From Odontesthes bonariensis (lineage: Eukaryota > Chordata > Actinopteri > Atheriniformes > Atherinopsidae), in the NCBI RefSeq assembly GCF_027942865.1, contig NC_134510.1, positions 40,041,777 through 40,105,776 on the forward strand: 64,000 nucleotides of DNA, written 5' to 3'. The notes under the pieces were generated by a model, which was not told where the DNA came from, did not search any database, and saw only the letters and a list, made by a program, of their open reading frames with translations. How positions within the stretch are numbered: position 1 is the first letter of the stretch; each line of letters opens with the position of its first letter. Shown here piece after piece: positions 32,001 through 39,711 of the stretch. A program made the translations under genes and the position numbers.

Positions 32001-34293
32001 AAGCTGAGCGAGATGAAACAGGAAGTGAAGCCGACCGAGGCGCGGAGCGGGTGTGACCCGCCTGCAGGATTTAAGGTTTGATGGGGTCCAGCTCTCAGCG
32101 TGGTTCTGGTTCTGGTTCTGCAGGGCGTGCTGTACGTGGGAACGTCTGCGGGCGTGACGGCCGTACCTGTGGCCCGGTGCTCCGTCTACAGAAGCTGCAG
32201 CCAGTGTGTTCTGGCCACAGATCCTCTGTGCGGGTGGAGCCGGACCGGGAAGGCCTGCACGGCTCTGGGTGGAGGCCATCAGGACATGTGAGTGGAGCTT
32301 CACCTTGGTTTATTTTCCTGAGTGCGTGGGATTTATACAGAAGCCCGGAGCAGACGTGGTACGTATAAACTTTTTTTTTATGGTTCTGTTTACCGCTGGT
32401 TTTCGAGGCCACTTTACCTCCCCAGTCCGCCCCTGTTTATATGTGTTTATATGTATTTCTGGCAAAGGTTTTTACCCATTTTTACCCCCTTTCATTGAAA
32501 ACTGAATAAAGTCGCCTATGAATCAAACATGTGGAGCGTTTGTGAAAATGCACAAAGCAAATCCCGCTGGTGTGACGAGCATATCGTTTTCTCCAGATAA
32601 CGAGTTATTTATCTCGTTATCTCGAGAAAACGGCACCTCTGGTGCATCATTCGGTAACCATGGAGACGGCCTGGTCCCCTCAGCTGGTCACTGATGAAGT
32701 CGACTACATCAGCTGGATCACTGAGGTGTAAACGCCTGCTGAGCTGCAGTCCAGCCGGCCGTCTCCTTAAATGATATGAAAGTTATCTGTACAGGGCAAA
32801 CAAACTGCGAACACATAAACACATATAAACAGGGGCGGGGAGAAAAAGCGGCCTCGAAAACCATCTGAAATTAACTCGTTATCTCGAGAAAACCATCAGA
32901 AAAAAGTTTATACGTACCACGTCCGCTCTGGGCTTCCGTAGCTTCCTGTCGGATCAGCAGCAGCGGCGTTTATCACCTGTGGAGGAGCCGTCTGCCCTGA
33001 GCGCCGACTGACAGGCTTTTTCTTTTCAGAGTTCAAACTCTGGAGAACAACGACGTGGAGGCCGAATGTCGGGGGGAAAACGAGGCCCCTGAGGTCACAG
33101 GTAACTCCTGACCAGAGACGATCAGCCTGCTGCAGAGTCTGTCTGATCGGTTTCCCTGAGTAAAACCCTTCCTGCCTTTATTTATCTACATTAGTATAAT
33201 TTTGTTTGTTTTATTCTATGTTTATCTGTTTATTTATTTTTATTTATTTTTATTTTTTTATTTATATATTTTTTTATTCAATTTTATTTATTTATTTTTA
33301 TTTATTTTTAATTTATTTTTATTTTTTTTAATTTTTTTTAATTTTTAATTTTTCTATTTTATTTATTTTTATTTTTTTTATTATTATTATTGCCAGATGG
33401 GGATATAATGTTCATGTTTAAATCAATGAAAAATCATAATAAAAATATGTTTAAAAAGAAAAAAAAACTTCCTGCCTGCAGGCGTCCCGGCCCGTGTGAA
33501 TCAGGCGGTGCACCTTCCGTGTCTGAAGCCATCCAATCTGGCCACGCTCAGCTGGACCTCCCCTCAGTTCGGCGGTCTGCCGGAGAAACTCTTCCTCCGC
33601 TCGGCCGACGGCGGCCTCCGCTTCTTCGCCTCCGCCGACACCTTCGGGAGCTACAGCTGCACGGCGCGGGAAGGCGGCTACGAGCAGGTGGTGGCGAGCT
33701 ACCACGTCCGGCAGGCCGCCCCGCCGCGCTCCTGGAGCCCCTTACCGAAGTCTGCCGAGAGGCCCGAGCCGGTGAAGCCTGAGGAACCGACACCTGCCGG
33801 GATACGGAACCCCGAGGACGCCGAGGACCTCAAGGATTCCGAGGACGCTTCGGAGTCACAGGACTCCGAGGAAGAAATAATAACCGCTAACGAGGATTTT
33901 GACCTGAAAAACAAATTCCCCGACTCAGAAGAACACGTGATTGGATCCAAAGGTGACGCATTCATAACGAAAACTGACTTTGGGGGGAAGGTTTCTGGAC
34001 CGCCGAAGGACGGCGACCCGGACGTCATCCCGACCTCCAGGAGAGACGGCCTCTCCGGGCCCAAGCCCAACGAGCCCAACGACGCTCGGCGGCAGCGGAG
34101 CTACCACAGCGAGCTGGTGGTGGTGTCCTTCCTGCTGGCGGCCTGCGTCTGCGCCCTGGCGCTCGGGTCGCTCCACGTGTGGAGACGGGGGAAGCCGGGC
34201 CTCGGACCGGAGGACGGCAGCAAAACGCACACATCCGTGGAGATTTGCTCCCTGAGCAGTCCGGAGGACGCCGAGCTGAAGGTCGTCCAGTGA
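5687..34293 (+). CDS. Class 4 semaphorin (transmembrane guidance ligand)
   Basis: Exons: 5687-5774, 18028-18188, 18271-18333, 19168-19266, 19346-19436, 20973-21095, 24156-24283, 24365-24546, 27009-27147, 27544-27733, 29023-29138, 32124-32287, 33030-33100 and 33482-34293. All phases fit and the sum is 808 codons. Residues 1-19 are a hydrophobic signal peptide. The sema domain (about 25-475) shows [43 protein letters not shown] and SPESAVC-like RPESAVC, which are hallmarks of plexin-binding propellers. A PSI module (C479, CSQC, DPLCGW) and one Ig domain (C552, W563, C598) follow. Next come an acidic stalk rich in DSE, a membrane span at about 750-772 and a 36-residue tail. This order defines class 4. 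The paralogue cannot be fixed by eye. Semaphorins signal through plexins in axon, vascular and immune settings. Exon 7 uses a weak donor (AAG|gtgccg), chosen because it gives the conserved VCK-D-DVGG junction. Confidence 0.93.
5862..6902. repeat. Duplicated intronic segment, about 205 bp, two copies
   Basis: The segments 5862-6065 and 6693-6902 are nearly identical direct copies. They share catgttgcatttaccaaaac, aaaaaaggaaaaaagtgtca and aatgataaaatgactaaaaa. About 630 bp of unrelated intron separates them. No inverted termini are evident, so this may be a local duplication or an unrecognised element. Confidence 0.8.
7314..7995. repeat. 68-bp tandem array, about 10 copies, in semaphorin intron 1
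   Basis: Successive units start with tttctgctgt and end with tgggtggggaggcatc. The first two starts are 68 bp apart (7314 and 7382). Units differ by a few substitutions, for example catca/catcg and ctttgaacc/cgttgaact. One strand is G-rich. Confidence 0.92.
8280..8790. other. Unassigned dispersed-repeat-like sequence
   Basis: It contains aaaatggccgcctgg and a minus-strand TATA-like string near 8617-8624. Its layout resembles the probable LTR at 3104-3988. I could not define ends or a duplication, so no element is called. Confidence 0.25.
9360..9708 (+). mobile_element. LINE 3' end with short A/T tail
   Basis: This T-rich 3' region ends in ggtcatttcactgcatgttg, then catgtgacaaataaaac and a short tail of ttgagtcttgaatcttgag. 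This ending is typical of fish non-LTR retrotransposon tails. No coding part is present. Confidence 0.55.
9712..10330. repeat. Dispersed teleost repeat, with a LINE tail embedded at 9815-9880
   Basis: It contains ggctgttccagatgttagga, gacaggaagccagtgcagag and caggactcgagcagcagcgt, wording I associate with an abundant dispersed fish repeat. At 9815-9880 lies the tail gcactttgaattgtttgta followed by (gattt)n, the same LINE tail as at 16126-16187 and 43430-43735. Family naming would need a repeat library. Confidence 0.5.
10331..10858. other. Intron sequence, nothing recognised
   Basis: I see no exon, RNA gene or clear repeat here apart from AT-rich runs near 10790-10850. Confidence 0.4.
10859..10938 (+). 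mobile_element. LINE/SINE 3' tail fragment
   Basis: The string ggcgctatataaataaaaat followed by taattgaattga is a common fish retroelement tail. It is interrupted immediately downstream by the hAT element at 10947. Confidence 0.5.
11380..11433. repeat. (GT)n microsatellite
   Basis: About 26 uninterrupted GT units follow a few interrupted ones, inside the hAT element at 10947-12536. Confidence 0.97.
11478..11955. mobile_element. Nested MITE with 20-bp inverted ends and 9-bp direct repeat
   Basis: The left end taacctggttctcacgcaga and the right end tctgcgtgagagccaggcta are inverted repeats with two mismatches. GAGGAAACG flanks both sides (11469-11477 and 11956-11964). A 9-bp duplication is more usual for Mutator-like than for hAT elements, but superfamily cannot be settled from this. 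It sits inside the hAT at 10947-12536, so it inserted later. Confidence 0.85.
12541..12776 (-). mobile_element. tRNA-derived SINE, reverse orientation
   Basis: Read on the minus strand, the head has an A-box-like gtggctcagtgg and a B-box-like ggtttgattcc about 45 bp later. A teleost SINE-like body with cttgagcaaggcacc follows. The split promoter is seen directly. The family name is not claimed. Confidence 0.75.
12777..13549. other. AT-rich intron sequence, nothing recognised
   Basis: This contains short A/T runs and a segment near 13150-13190 (gttcccatttctttagctgc) that recurs at 13541-13560. That recurrence suggests decayed Tc1-type sequence. No exon is evident. Confidence 0.35.
13795..14673 (+). 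mobile_element. piggyBac element, 879 bp, TTAA target duplication
   Basis: TTAA flanks both sides (13791-13794 and 14674-14677). The termini CCCATTGAGGCC and GGCCTAAATGGG are inverted repeats with one mismatch. The interior encodes only the first part of a piggyBac transposase (see 13851-14330). It is internally deleted and non-autonomous. Confidence 0.93.
13851..14330 (+). pseudogene. piggyBac transposase, N-terminal fragment
   Basis: The open frame of 159 codons has an acidic N-terminus, then [20 protein letters not shown] and [17 protein letters not shown]. This is the typical start of the DDE_Tnp_1_7 (PGBD-type) transposase core. The frame then ends in an AT-rich stretch, and all catalytic Asp residues of the family are missing. 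The first Met is uncertain, since family members often start further upstream. Confidence 0.88.
14801..15376. other. Intron sequence, nothing recognised
   Basis: No exon, RNA gene or repeat with defined ends was found. Confidence 0.4.
15378..16187 (+). pseudogene. Non-LTR retrotransposon: broken reverse transcriptase and 3' tail
   Basis: The translation gives [10 protein letters not shown], then after a frameshift [20 protein letters not shown] and [14 protein letters not shown]. These are the reverse transcriptase motifs including the catalytic YADD box. Another frame gives [20 protein letters not shown]. The combination resembles Rex1/L2/CR1-type LINEs. A 3' region follows, ending in (gattt)n. 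A smaller repeat (aatcaatcaatctttattta, about 16051-16125) interrupts the tail. Frameshifts and 5' truncation make it dead. Confidence 0.88.
16188..16805. other. Intron sequence, nothing recognised
   Basis: No exon or defined repeat is visible. Confidence 0.4.
16806..16984. mobile_element. Deleted Tc1-associated repeat relic
   Basis: The strings tttctgcagcaacaag and cagtatggtgtgcag match the Tc1 relic at 13600-13680, with an internal deletion relative to it. Confidence 0.5.
16985..17103. mobile_element. Truncated MITE of the cgatatatat family
   Basis: It begins agggctgagcaaatatatca and shares aagtatcgatt and gcaaactttat.gaaaagtcag with the longer copy at 27834-28987. It breaks off exactly where the TTAA-flanked fold-back element begins. 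Confidence 0.7.
17104..17816 (+). mobile_element. Fold-back (TTAA) element, left arm, interrupted
   Basis: It starts at TTAAAGGGACAGTTCACC. It carries the same arm as the copies at 44279-45678 and 63275-64000, including ccccctgctgcgtcctgtga and gtccggctagttggctgggg. Near 17760 the sequence switches to a short reverse-orientation piece (gagcagcaaacagcgtaaca) and ends, so most of the right arm is lost. An unrelated 339-bp insert lies at 17181-17519. Confidence 0.8.
17181..17519. mobile_element. Insertion of 339 bp with 7-bp duplication
   Basis: CATCATT lies on both sides (17174-17180 and 17520-17526). Other copies of the surrounding element (for example 44330-44350) show the uninterrupted site. 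The insert contains gcagacgcttttatccaaag, an abundant fish-repeat motif. I saw no terminal inverted repeats. Confidence 0.75.
18845..19045. repeat. 30-bp AT-rich tandem array, semaphorin intron 3
   Basis: About five to six copies of a unit built from aatgtaaataaataatgtaa plus ataaaaatat. The first copies are imperfect. A unit of 30 bp keeps frames open, which explains the hydrophobic 145-codon minus-strand frame here. Confidence 0.9.
19463..20762. repeat. 51-bp tandem array (about 24 copies) enclosed by MITE-like ends
   Basis: Units of 51 bp (some 48) repeat ccctgatatatgctcccagg and aacaggaagaaggagtttta. The array lies wholly in semaphorin intron 5 (19437-20972). The left edge reads ttaaaggggatgtattatgt. 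The right edge reads acacaatatgtccctttttа in reverse sense, so both ends are imperfect inverted repeats. The first monomer is itself inverted, forming a short palindrome at 19500-19566. Because 51 is a multiple of three, frames of about 425 codons stay open on both strands. Confidence 0.92.
21303..21376. mobile_element. MITE fragment of the cgatatatat family
   Basis: It begins agggctgagcaattctatcg and continues atactgcgatatatat, matching the start of the copy at 27834. The hAT element at 21377 inserted into its T-run. Confidence 0.75.
21377..22363 (+). mobile_element. hAT MITE copy carrying a 32-bp array and a SINE
   Basis: Ends TAGGGCTGGGCAACG and CGCCCAGCCCTA are inverted repeats, flanked by T-runs. 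Inside, at about 21860-22035, lie five to six copies of a 32-bp unit (cagacttttacaaaataaaa plus gcctgtgagcaa). A SINE sits at 22060-22265. The ATTAATC-rich ends match the copies at 1-153 and 22951-24005. Confidence 0.9.
22060..22265 (+). mobile_element. tRNA-derived SINE inside the hAT copy
   Basis: It has an A-box-like tggcgtagtgggctgagc and a B-box-like ggttccagtcc spaced as in a tRNA promoter. The body has ccctctctctgccccctgct and a T/A tail. The 8-bp AATAAAAC lies before it and again after its A-rich tail (about 22296). A second copy is at 43158-43373 in reverse. Confidence 0.85.
22480..22557. mobile_element. Degenerate hAT end fragment
   Basis: ATTAATC-type motifs followed by atcgtttgacagcccta resemble the terminus of the neighbouring hAT family, with more substitutions. 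The short sequence on its right up to 22942 has no recognised feature. Confidence 0.55.
22951..24005 (+). mobile_element. hAT MITE copy, 1055 bp, with about 22 copies of the 32-bp unit
   Basis: It is flanked by a perfect 8-bp duplication AAGTTAAC (22943-22950 and 24006-24013). The left end lost four bases of the GGGCTGGGC motif. From about 23180 to 23905 the 32-bp unit (ttttacaaaataaaagcctg plus tgagcaacagac) is repeated. The outer sequence matches 21377-22363. Confidence 0.93.
24558..25550. mobile_element. DNA-transposon-like repeat containing a CATACT array
   Basis: It opens with ggctgtgttcgaaaccgcat. About 500 bp of mixed 7-bp units catactg/catacta (24574-25078) follow, then a unique flank (cgatcagacagtatgcagag to about 25200). 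It continues to tcatgatgcatacccaac. The same opening, array and flank recur at 29366-31842. It lies in semaphorin intron 8, immediately after the exon 8 donor. All three frames stay open, which explains the overlapping hydrophobic/Tyr-rich frames here. Confidence 0.85.
25860..26045. repeat. Dispersed teleost repeat fragment
   Basis: It contains atgcatgtttttgggcggtg, ggaggaagccggagaacccg and acggggagaagatgccggga, a widespread fish repeat signature. Ends are not defined. The remaining intron up to 27008 shows nothing else recognisable. Confidence 0.6.
27170..27470. repeat. Two diverged monomers related to the 51-bp array element
   Basis: The copies at 27170-27290 and 27349-27466 are about 95 percent alike. 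Both contain cctaatatatgctcccaaga, related to the monomer ccctgatatatgctcccagg of the 19463-20762 array. They may be unamplified copies of the same parent sequence. Confidence 0.7.
27858..28571 (-). mobile_element. Tigger/pogo-type element, 714 bp, TA duplication
   Basis: Both ends carry the inverted repeat cMgtggaaaccgcttatag (M = C on the left, A on the right), flanked by TA (27856-27857 and 28572-28573). CAGTGGAAACC-type termini and TA targets are typical of pogo/Tigger members of Tc1/mariner. The interior holds a relic of the transposase start on the minus strand. Confidence 0.9.
28081..28283 (-). pseudogene. Pogo/Tigger transposase N-terminus (psq/CENP-B type helix-turn-helix)
   Basis: Read from 28283 leftward: start MAGKRK, then a stop codon, then [37 protein letters not shown] and a basic RKRRR. 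This is the psq-type DNA-binding fold shared by pogo, Tigger and CENP-B N-termini. The in-frame TGA at codon 7 and loss of everything downstream make it non-coding. The MITE is therefore an internal deletion of a once coding element. Confidence 0.82.
29366..31842. mobile_element. Second copy of the CATACT-array element, about 2.3 kb array
   Basis: It has the same opening ggctgtgttcgaaaccgcat and the same 3' flank (gatcagacagtatgcagagc, then caatgcatttcgctcct) as the element at 24558. The array 29384-31715 is about five times longer. It shows higher-order blocks, recurring segments such as catactgctaacctgcatac and cataatacataatacatgct. It lies in semaphorin intron 11. Confidence 0.88.
32336..32940. 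mobile_element. MITE with long (about 100-bp) inverted repeats
   Basis: The left arm (gaagcccggagcagacgtgg, tacgtataaac, ggttttcgaggcc, cgcccctgtttatatgtgtt) returns in reverse at 32805-32938. The centre has a further palindrome around the motif tatctcgttatctcgagaaa. It lies in semaphorin intron 12. No target duplication was identified. Confidence 0.8.
33178..33385. repeat. (TTTAT)n-like low-complexity tract
   Basis: Runs of tttatttatttttattt with variations fill the end of semaphorin intron 13. Confidence 0.9.
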
Positions 34294-35136
34294 AGGTCGT
34301 CCAGTGAAGGTCGTCCAGCCAGCGGCGTCGAACAGGGGGAAAGTCAGACTGATTCACAGGGTCCAGCCTACAGGGGGGCCCGAAGGGAAATTTTCTTCTT
34401 CTTTCGTTTTTAAAAAATAATTTTTAAAATAATGTCAATATATGTTGGTAATTTATAAAAATCCAATGTTCTCTGGAAATATATCTGTTGAAATGTATAT
34501 CCCAGCCTGCAAATAGGCTATAATCTATCAGACACCCCCATTATCAGTGCGCATTGGTTTAGTCCGCCCTCTGGCGGACTTTTGATTGTACATGCGCCAT
34601 AAATTTCACTCCCTTCATTATTAGGCATTAAACGCAGCAGCCGGCACATGAAAGATGTCATCCAAAAGAAAAAATCAGGCTTTCAGGAAAGAAAAGAAAG
34701 GCAAGAGAGAAAAAATGAAGGAAAGCAACTGCTGACTGATTTCTTTCCCCAGAAAGGTGAGCCCTAATGTCAAAATTACAGCCCACAGTAACTGATTATC
34801 CCATTTTCATTCCGTTGGATACCACTGTGACAGCAGCCGAAGTCAAATAATTAATTTTGTTGGCTACCACATAATTGTGATATAGAAGCCATATTTGTCT
34901 TGAATGTATTTATTTTCATAATAACTATTGGCCTATACAAGTGTCCCAAAAGCCTAACATAGGGTCGATGTTGGTTCAGATATGCAGGTAGTGGTTGTAG
35001 TGGTGCTACACCCCTGCGTACAGCTCAGCTCCGCAGGTCACGTCCAATCAGATTACCCCGACGCCTTGAACCTCTTCCAGGCCTTAGAAGAAGAACCGAG
35101 GGCTTCGGCCCGTGTTCAGAGTTTAAAAAGATGCCA
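34294..35136 (+). other. Semaphorin 3' UTR with hAT relic
   Basis: After the stop there is a short tandem of aaggtcgtccagtg. From about 34656 a piece reads MSSKRKNQAFRKEKKGK and, one frame over, KQLLTDFFPQKGE. This resembles the start of ZMYM1/TTF-type hAT transposases and is frameshifted. An AATAAA occurs at 35136-35141, one candidate polyadenylation signal. Confidence 0.5.
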
Positions 35137-35495
35137 ATAAATGCTGAAACGTCCTCTCGTTTCCTGCTCAGGACCTGCAGATGTTAGTTTTCTGATCTTT
35201 GGACTGAAAGTTGTTTCACATTCAGCACTTTGAAAGTTTGGCTGAATGTTTAACCTAAATGTTTCTTCTGTTTTATTATCGAGCCACAAAAAGCTTTGAG
35301 CTGAACGGCTTTAAAGAGATAAAACATCAGAAGGAGTTTGTTTGTCTGGTCGGATCCCAGCAGAGATGCTTCGTCTCAGCTTCAGTTACAGAAAGAAGAA
35401 GAATTTCTGCTGGGTTCTCTGCTCCTGGAGCATCGTTTTAATCCGACTCATTAAAGGGACAGTTCGCCTCTTCTGACATGAAGCTGTATGACATC

Positions 35496-36427
35496 CAGGG
35501 CTCTAAATTAACTTTTTTGATCACCAGCCAATGTCGCTAGTAAGTTTCTGAAGTTACCAGCCAATCAGAATTTCCACCAGCCACATATTTTTCCGTGCAA
35601 AAAAGACAGATGAGAGCCACTGAATTCATTTGATTAATTTATTAACTAAAGCTTTAAATAAATTTTACAGTGAAATTGGGAATGTATATCCAATTAAAAT
35701 AATTACAATAATTAAACTTATGTACATACAAAACTTATTCTAACATTTCATTACTCCTCAACCCTCACAGACTATTCAGGGTCACATTTTTTGTACATAA
35801 AAAAATTAAAAAATAACTTTAAAACTGATTCATAGTCATGTGAACCCTGAATCTACAAAAATGGAAATATTTAACAACTTTCTAACTATGTTTTAGTGCA
35901 GATAATGCACAAAATTAAACACAAAACTATGTGCAGAGACTAGTTATGAGGGGGATACTGTGAAATGCTTAAACATCGTCCGAGCTCTCTGAACTGTCTT
36001 CGGACCCATCTAACTCAGTTCCATTTTTCCCTTTTCTCACAAAGTGTGGCCGGCGTGTTTTGCGAGGTTCAATATCATCCCCCCCCCCTCCTTTGGCAGA
36101 CATATCTTTTCTCTTCACGGCCGGCTGTCCCAACCATCGCCACATTTTGTTCGTGTTTGCGTCTGTATTTGTATTTGTACCGCCGTCTATCGTATTTCCA
36201 AACCAAGAGTGAGCCACGCCCAGTCCCCTCGTACGGCAGCCTCAGCTGATGCGTTCCCATAGAAACTGCGCTCGCATAGACTGTATATAATAATTAAAAT
36301 AAAATAATAGATGGTAAAGTTCCTCATTTATCATCGGCCAAGCCGGCTAGTGAGTTTTTTTTAATACACGCTAAAAATAACTTTCACCCGCATTTGGCAG
36401 GTTGGCGGGTGTTAATTTAGAGCCCTG
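35496..36427. mobile_element. hAT element, 932 bp, nested in the fold-back element
   Basis: Perfect 17-bp inverted ends cagggctctaaattaac and gttaatttagagccctg. The flanking 8 bp are atgacatc on the left and gtgacatc on the right, a duplication with one later change. The uninterrupted target is seen at 44310-44330. No intact transposase is present. Confidence 0.92.
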
Positions 36428-36730
36428 GTGACATCCCATATTAACAACATCATTTATGAACATACGAAGGGAGAGAAAATAGGGCCAAGAGATTTTGAGG
36501 TCTGACTTTTTCCTGGAGAACCATTCTGTGATGCAAATGTATTACTCTGTTGAACGCATATTGTTTTGAGAAGCAAAACGCTTTATGTTTTAAACCCCAG
36601 CCAACTAGCCGGACTACCTTCATCAACACCAAAATGAGGCTGGAACTCTGCTCACAGGACGCAGCAGGGGGTAAGAAGATGTTCAGAAATGATGTTGCTG
36701 ATATGGGATGTTACACAGCTTCATGTCAAA

Positions 36731-37549
36731 AGAGGCGAACTATCCCTTTAAAGAGGCGAACTGTCCCTTTAAAGAAGCGAACTGTCCCTTTAAAGAAGCG
36801 AACTGTCCCTTTAAAGAAGCGAACTGTCCCTTTAAAGAAGCGAACTCTCCCTTTAAAGAAGCAAACTGTCCCTTTAAAGAGGCGAACTGTCCCTTTAAAG
36901 AGGCGAACTGTCCCTTTAAAGAGGCGAACTGTCCCTTTAAAGAGGCGAACTGTCCCTTTAAAGAGGCGTACTGTCCCTTTAAAGAAGCGAACTGTCCCTT
37001 TAAAGAGGCGAACTGTCCCTTTAAAGAGACGAACTGTCCCTTTAAAGAGGCGAACTGTCCCTTTAAAGAGGCGAACTGTCCCTTTAAAGAGGCGAACAGT
37101 CCCTTTAAAGAGGCGAACTGTCCCTTTAAAGAGGCGAACTGTCCCTTTAAAGAAGCGAACTGTCCCTTTAAAGAGGCGAACTGTCCCTTTAAAGAGGCGA
37201 ACTGTCCCTTTAAAGGGGAGAACTGTCCCTTTAAAGAGGCTAACTGTCCCTTTAAAGAGGCAAACTGTCCCTTTAAAGAGGCGAACTGTCCCTTTAAAGA
37301 GGCGAACTGTCCCTTTAAAGAAGCGAACTGTCCCTTTAAAGAGGCGAACTGTCCCTTTAAAGAGGCGAACTGTCCCTTTAAAGGGGAGAACTGTCCCTTT
37401 AAAGAGGCTAACTGTCCCTTTAAAGAGGCGAACTGTCCCTTTAAAGAGGCGAACTGTCCCTTTAAAGAGGCGAACTGTCCCTTTAAAGAGGCGAACTGTC
37501 CCTTTAAAGAGGCTAACTGTCCCTTTAAAGAGGCGTACTGTCCCTTTAA
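36731..37549. repeat. 21-bp array (about 39 copies) of the fold-back terminus
   Basis: The unit gaggcgaactgtccctttaa plus a is the terminal sequence of the fold-back element itself. Variants include gaagcg, gaggct and ggggag starts. The unit is a multiple of three, so frames of 285-352 codons are open on both strands. The K/R-rich product (RRTVPLK repeats) is not evidence of a gene. Confidence 0.95.
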
Positions 37550-37994
37550 GCTGCTCCGGAGTTAGAAAAACAGAAGGCAGGTTTACAGATTCCCCGACTT
37601 TCATTTAATGAGCGATTCATCCTCCAGCATCATGATGTCATCCAAATCAGCCCAAATAATTTAATTATTCCGTCTTTATTTCTCATCTTCTTCTTATTAG
37701 TAGATATAATATATATTTTTCTTGTCTTTTTTCTTAAAAAAGGTGAAATTCTCCTTTTTTTTTCCGTTCTGTGAACATTTTGTACTGGTGCACATGTTTG
37801 TTTTTGCTTTGCAGCTGATATTTTTATTATTTTTATGTTTTTTTTTTGTGTCTCAGGGAACATTTAGTTTGAATGTAATTTTATTTTTTTGATGAAGGTA
37901 TTTTCTGAATGTTACATTTTTAAAAATCGGGCACTGAATGAGCGCTGGAATGATTCTCAGTGGAAGTTAATGTGTATAAACAGGATGTGATGTC

Positions 37995-38000
37995 AATAAA
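37995..38000 (+). terminator. Candidate polyadenylation signal AATAAA
   Basis: AATAAA in tgtcaataaacatc, followed by a T-rich stretch. It could end a long semaphorin 3' UTR that has absorbed the fold-back element. An earlier AATAAA at 35136 is an alternative. Confidence 0.35.
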
Positions 38001-38015
38001 CATCTTTACAGACCC

Positions 38016-39710
38016 GTTTCTGTCGTTAATAATGTGTTAAATGTGTCAAATTAAAACCCTTTTTAAGGCACTATATGCTGCCATCTGCTGGTGAAGAACA
38101 CATATCCTTCCGCAGGAGCTTACTTTGATCTCCTAATGTTAAAGTAACCGGATATAAATGTATTAAAGGTGGTATAGATCATCATCAGCTGTCTCTGTTC
38201 ATTAAGATTTTTACCCTTTTTGTCATATTCCGACAGGTTTTTAGTCAAATATAGAACTTTATTATCTTTCTGGGTCAAATATTTGTTTTACAGGTGTGTT
38301 ACCTGCGTCTCAATAAACTCATTAAAATAAACCACGCTTCCTCGTGCTGCCTTCAGAAGCGGTCGGAATGCTAAGTCTTAAGCATCTGGATGTCAAATCT
38401 AACCACAGATATCAGGATGTAGAATAAATCTGGCAGATTTCTTTCATCTGAAGATGTTTTTTATGGGCTGTAGAAGAAAAAACACCAAACACAGCTGGAA
38501 ACATTGCTGAAAAACTATAAACGTTTATTAATTTGTTTTTAACTCGACTTTCACACAATGAAACGACCATTTTAGTCTGATTTATAATCAATTAAAGTGA
38601 ATATTTAACATTTTCATTCATTTAAAAACTTATATTATCTTTTATTTCCTCTTTCGTTTATTCATTCTTTTACATTAATCGTTTTTTTAAATGTATTTAT
38701 TCCAGTTTCACAAGAAAAAGTAACTCGTTTAATCTATCTTCCAAGTTTACGGGTTTTATTGGGGTCAGTGAGGGCACCTCTCATTGATCATTGACAGATT
38801 GGACAGAAAAGTTCGATAAGCTTCAGATCGCAAAGCTTTCTCCTGAAAACAGCAGGTAAACCTTTCCATTACTGCCGCATTATTAATATTTATGTGTTTT
38901 AAAGACATTTTATTCTCTCAGTTTCTGGTTTTCTACGCAGAAAAAGTTTATTTTTGACTGTGTGAGTTTATATTTTATTTCAGGGACGTGACATGAGGCC
39001 GATTTTTAGTTATTTTTTAAATTATTCTTTGTTATAAAAACACGTTTTTATCAAAGTACCGACAGCTAACATCAGAAAAATAAAGGATATGTCTCCATGA
39101 ACACTGTTCATGTTACATAAAATCTCAAAACCAGACTCCCTTATAAAAGCGGTAAATTTAATATTCGTGTTGATGGGAGGACAACATCACCCCCCCTGGA
39201 ACAGCAACTTTTAACTTTTGTGAATCAGAAATGTTTCCTGATAAAATCGGGATATTTTTCTTGGATTTATCATGAAAAATGAGCATTTGCTGGTTAATCT
39301 GCACACATTTTTACCACAAATACCCTCTTAACTTCCTAGAAGCAGGAACCTGTTTGCAGCTTTGTTGTTAAATAGAAGAAAAGTTTCTGTTGGGAACCAG
39401 GAGTTTACAGTGCAGACATAAGATATTAGATTCTATTTTTCTTCCATTAGAACTTAAAACACAGTGTTTGATTTAAAACACTGATCCTGAAGCTCGTCCT
39501 GTGGCTGGAGGTTTTGTTTTATCACTTTATCGCATGTTGTAAAGGGAAATTAAATGTTTACACTGTCGTGAACTCCTCACCGGATACGGAACTGACCAGA
39601 TGTTGCAGCTGTGTAAAGATTCTATAAAACAATGGGAAGGACTACGACCTCTGGGGAATAATGTAGAATCAGCCGGTTTATTTAGTAGAAATGGCATTTT
39701 AGCTTGTTTA
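38016..39710. other. Intergenic sequence, nothing recognised
   Basis: AT-rich DNA with no convincing exon or repeat. A TATA-like ctataaaacaatggg at about 39630-39644 lies 70 bp before the 24-bp array. It could belong to the promoter of the MS4A-like gene, but nothing else supports this. Confidence 0.35.
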
Positions 39711-39711
39711 C

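Larger units (their letters stand above)
35451..37549. mobile_element. Fold-back (TTAA) element with nested hAT and terminal 21-bp array
   Basis: It starts TTAAAGGGACAGTTCGCC at 35451 and ends tgtccctTTAA at 37549. The left arm is short and interrupted by a hAT element (35496-36427). At about 36466 it switches abruptly to the reverse-orientation arm (gggagagaaaatagggccaa), so the loop and most of the left arm are deleted. The right terminus is amplified into about 39 tandem copies. Confidence 0.82.

Noticed and set aside
36550..37608. 352-codon Lys/Arg-rich frame and matching minus-strand frame
   Set aside because: The 21-bp array of a transposon terminus keeps all frames open. No start context or conserved domain.
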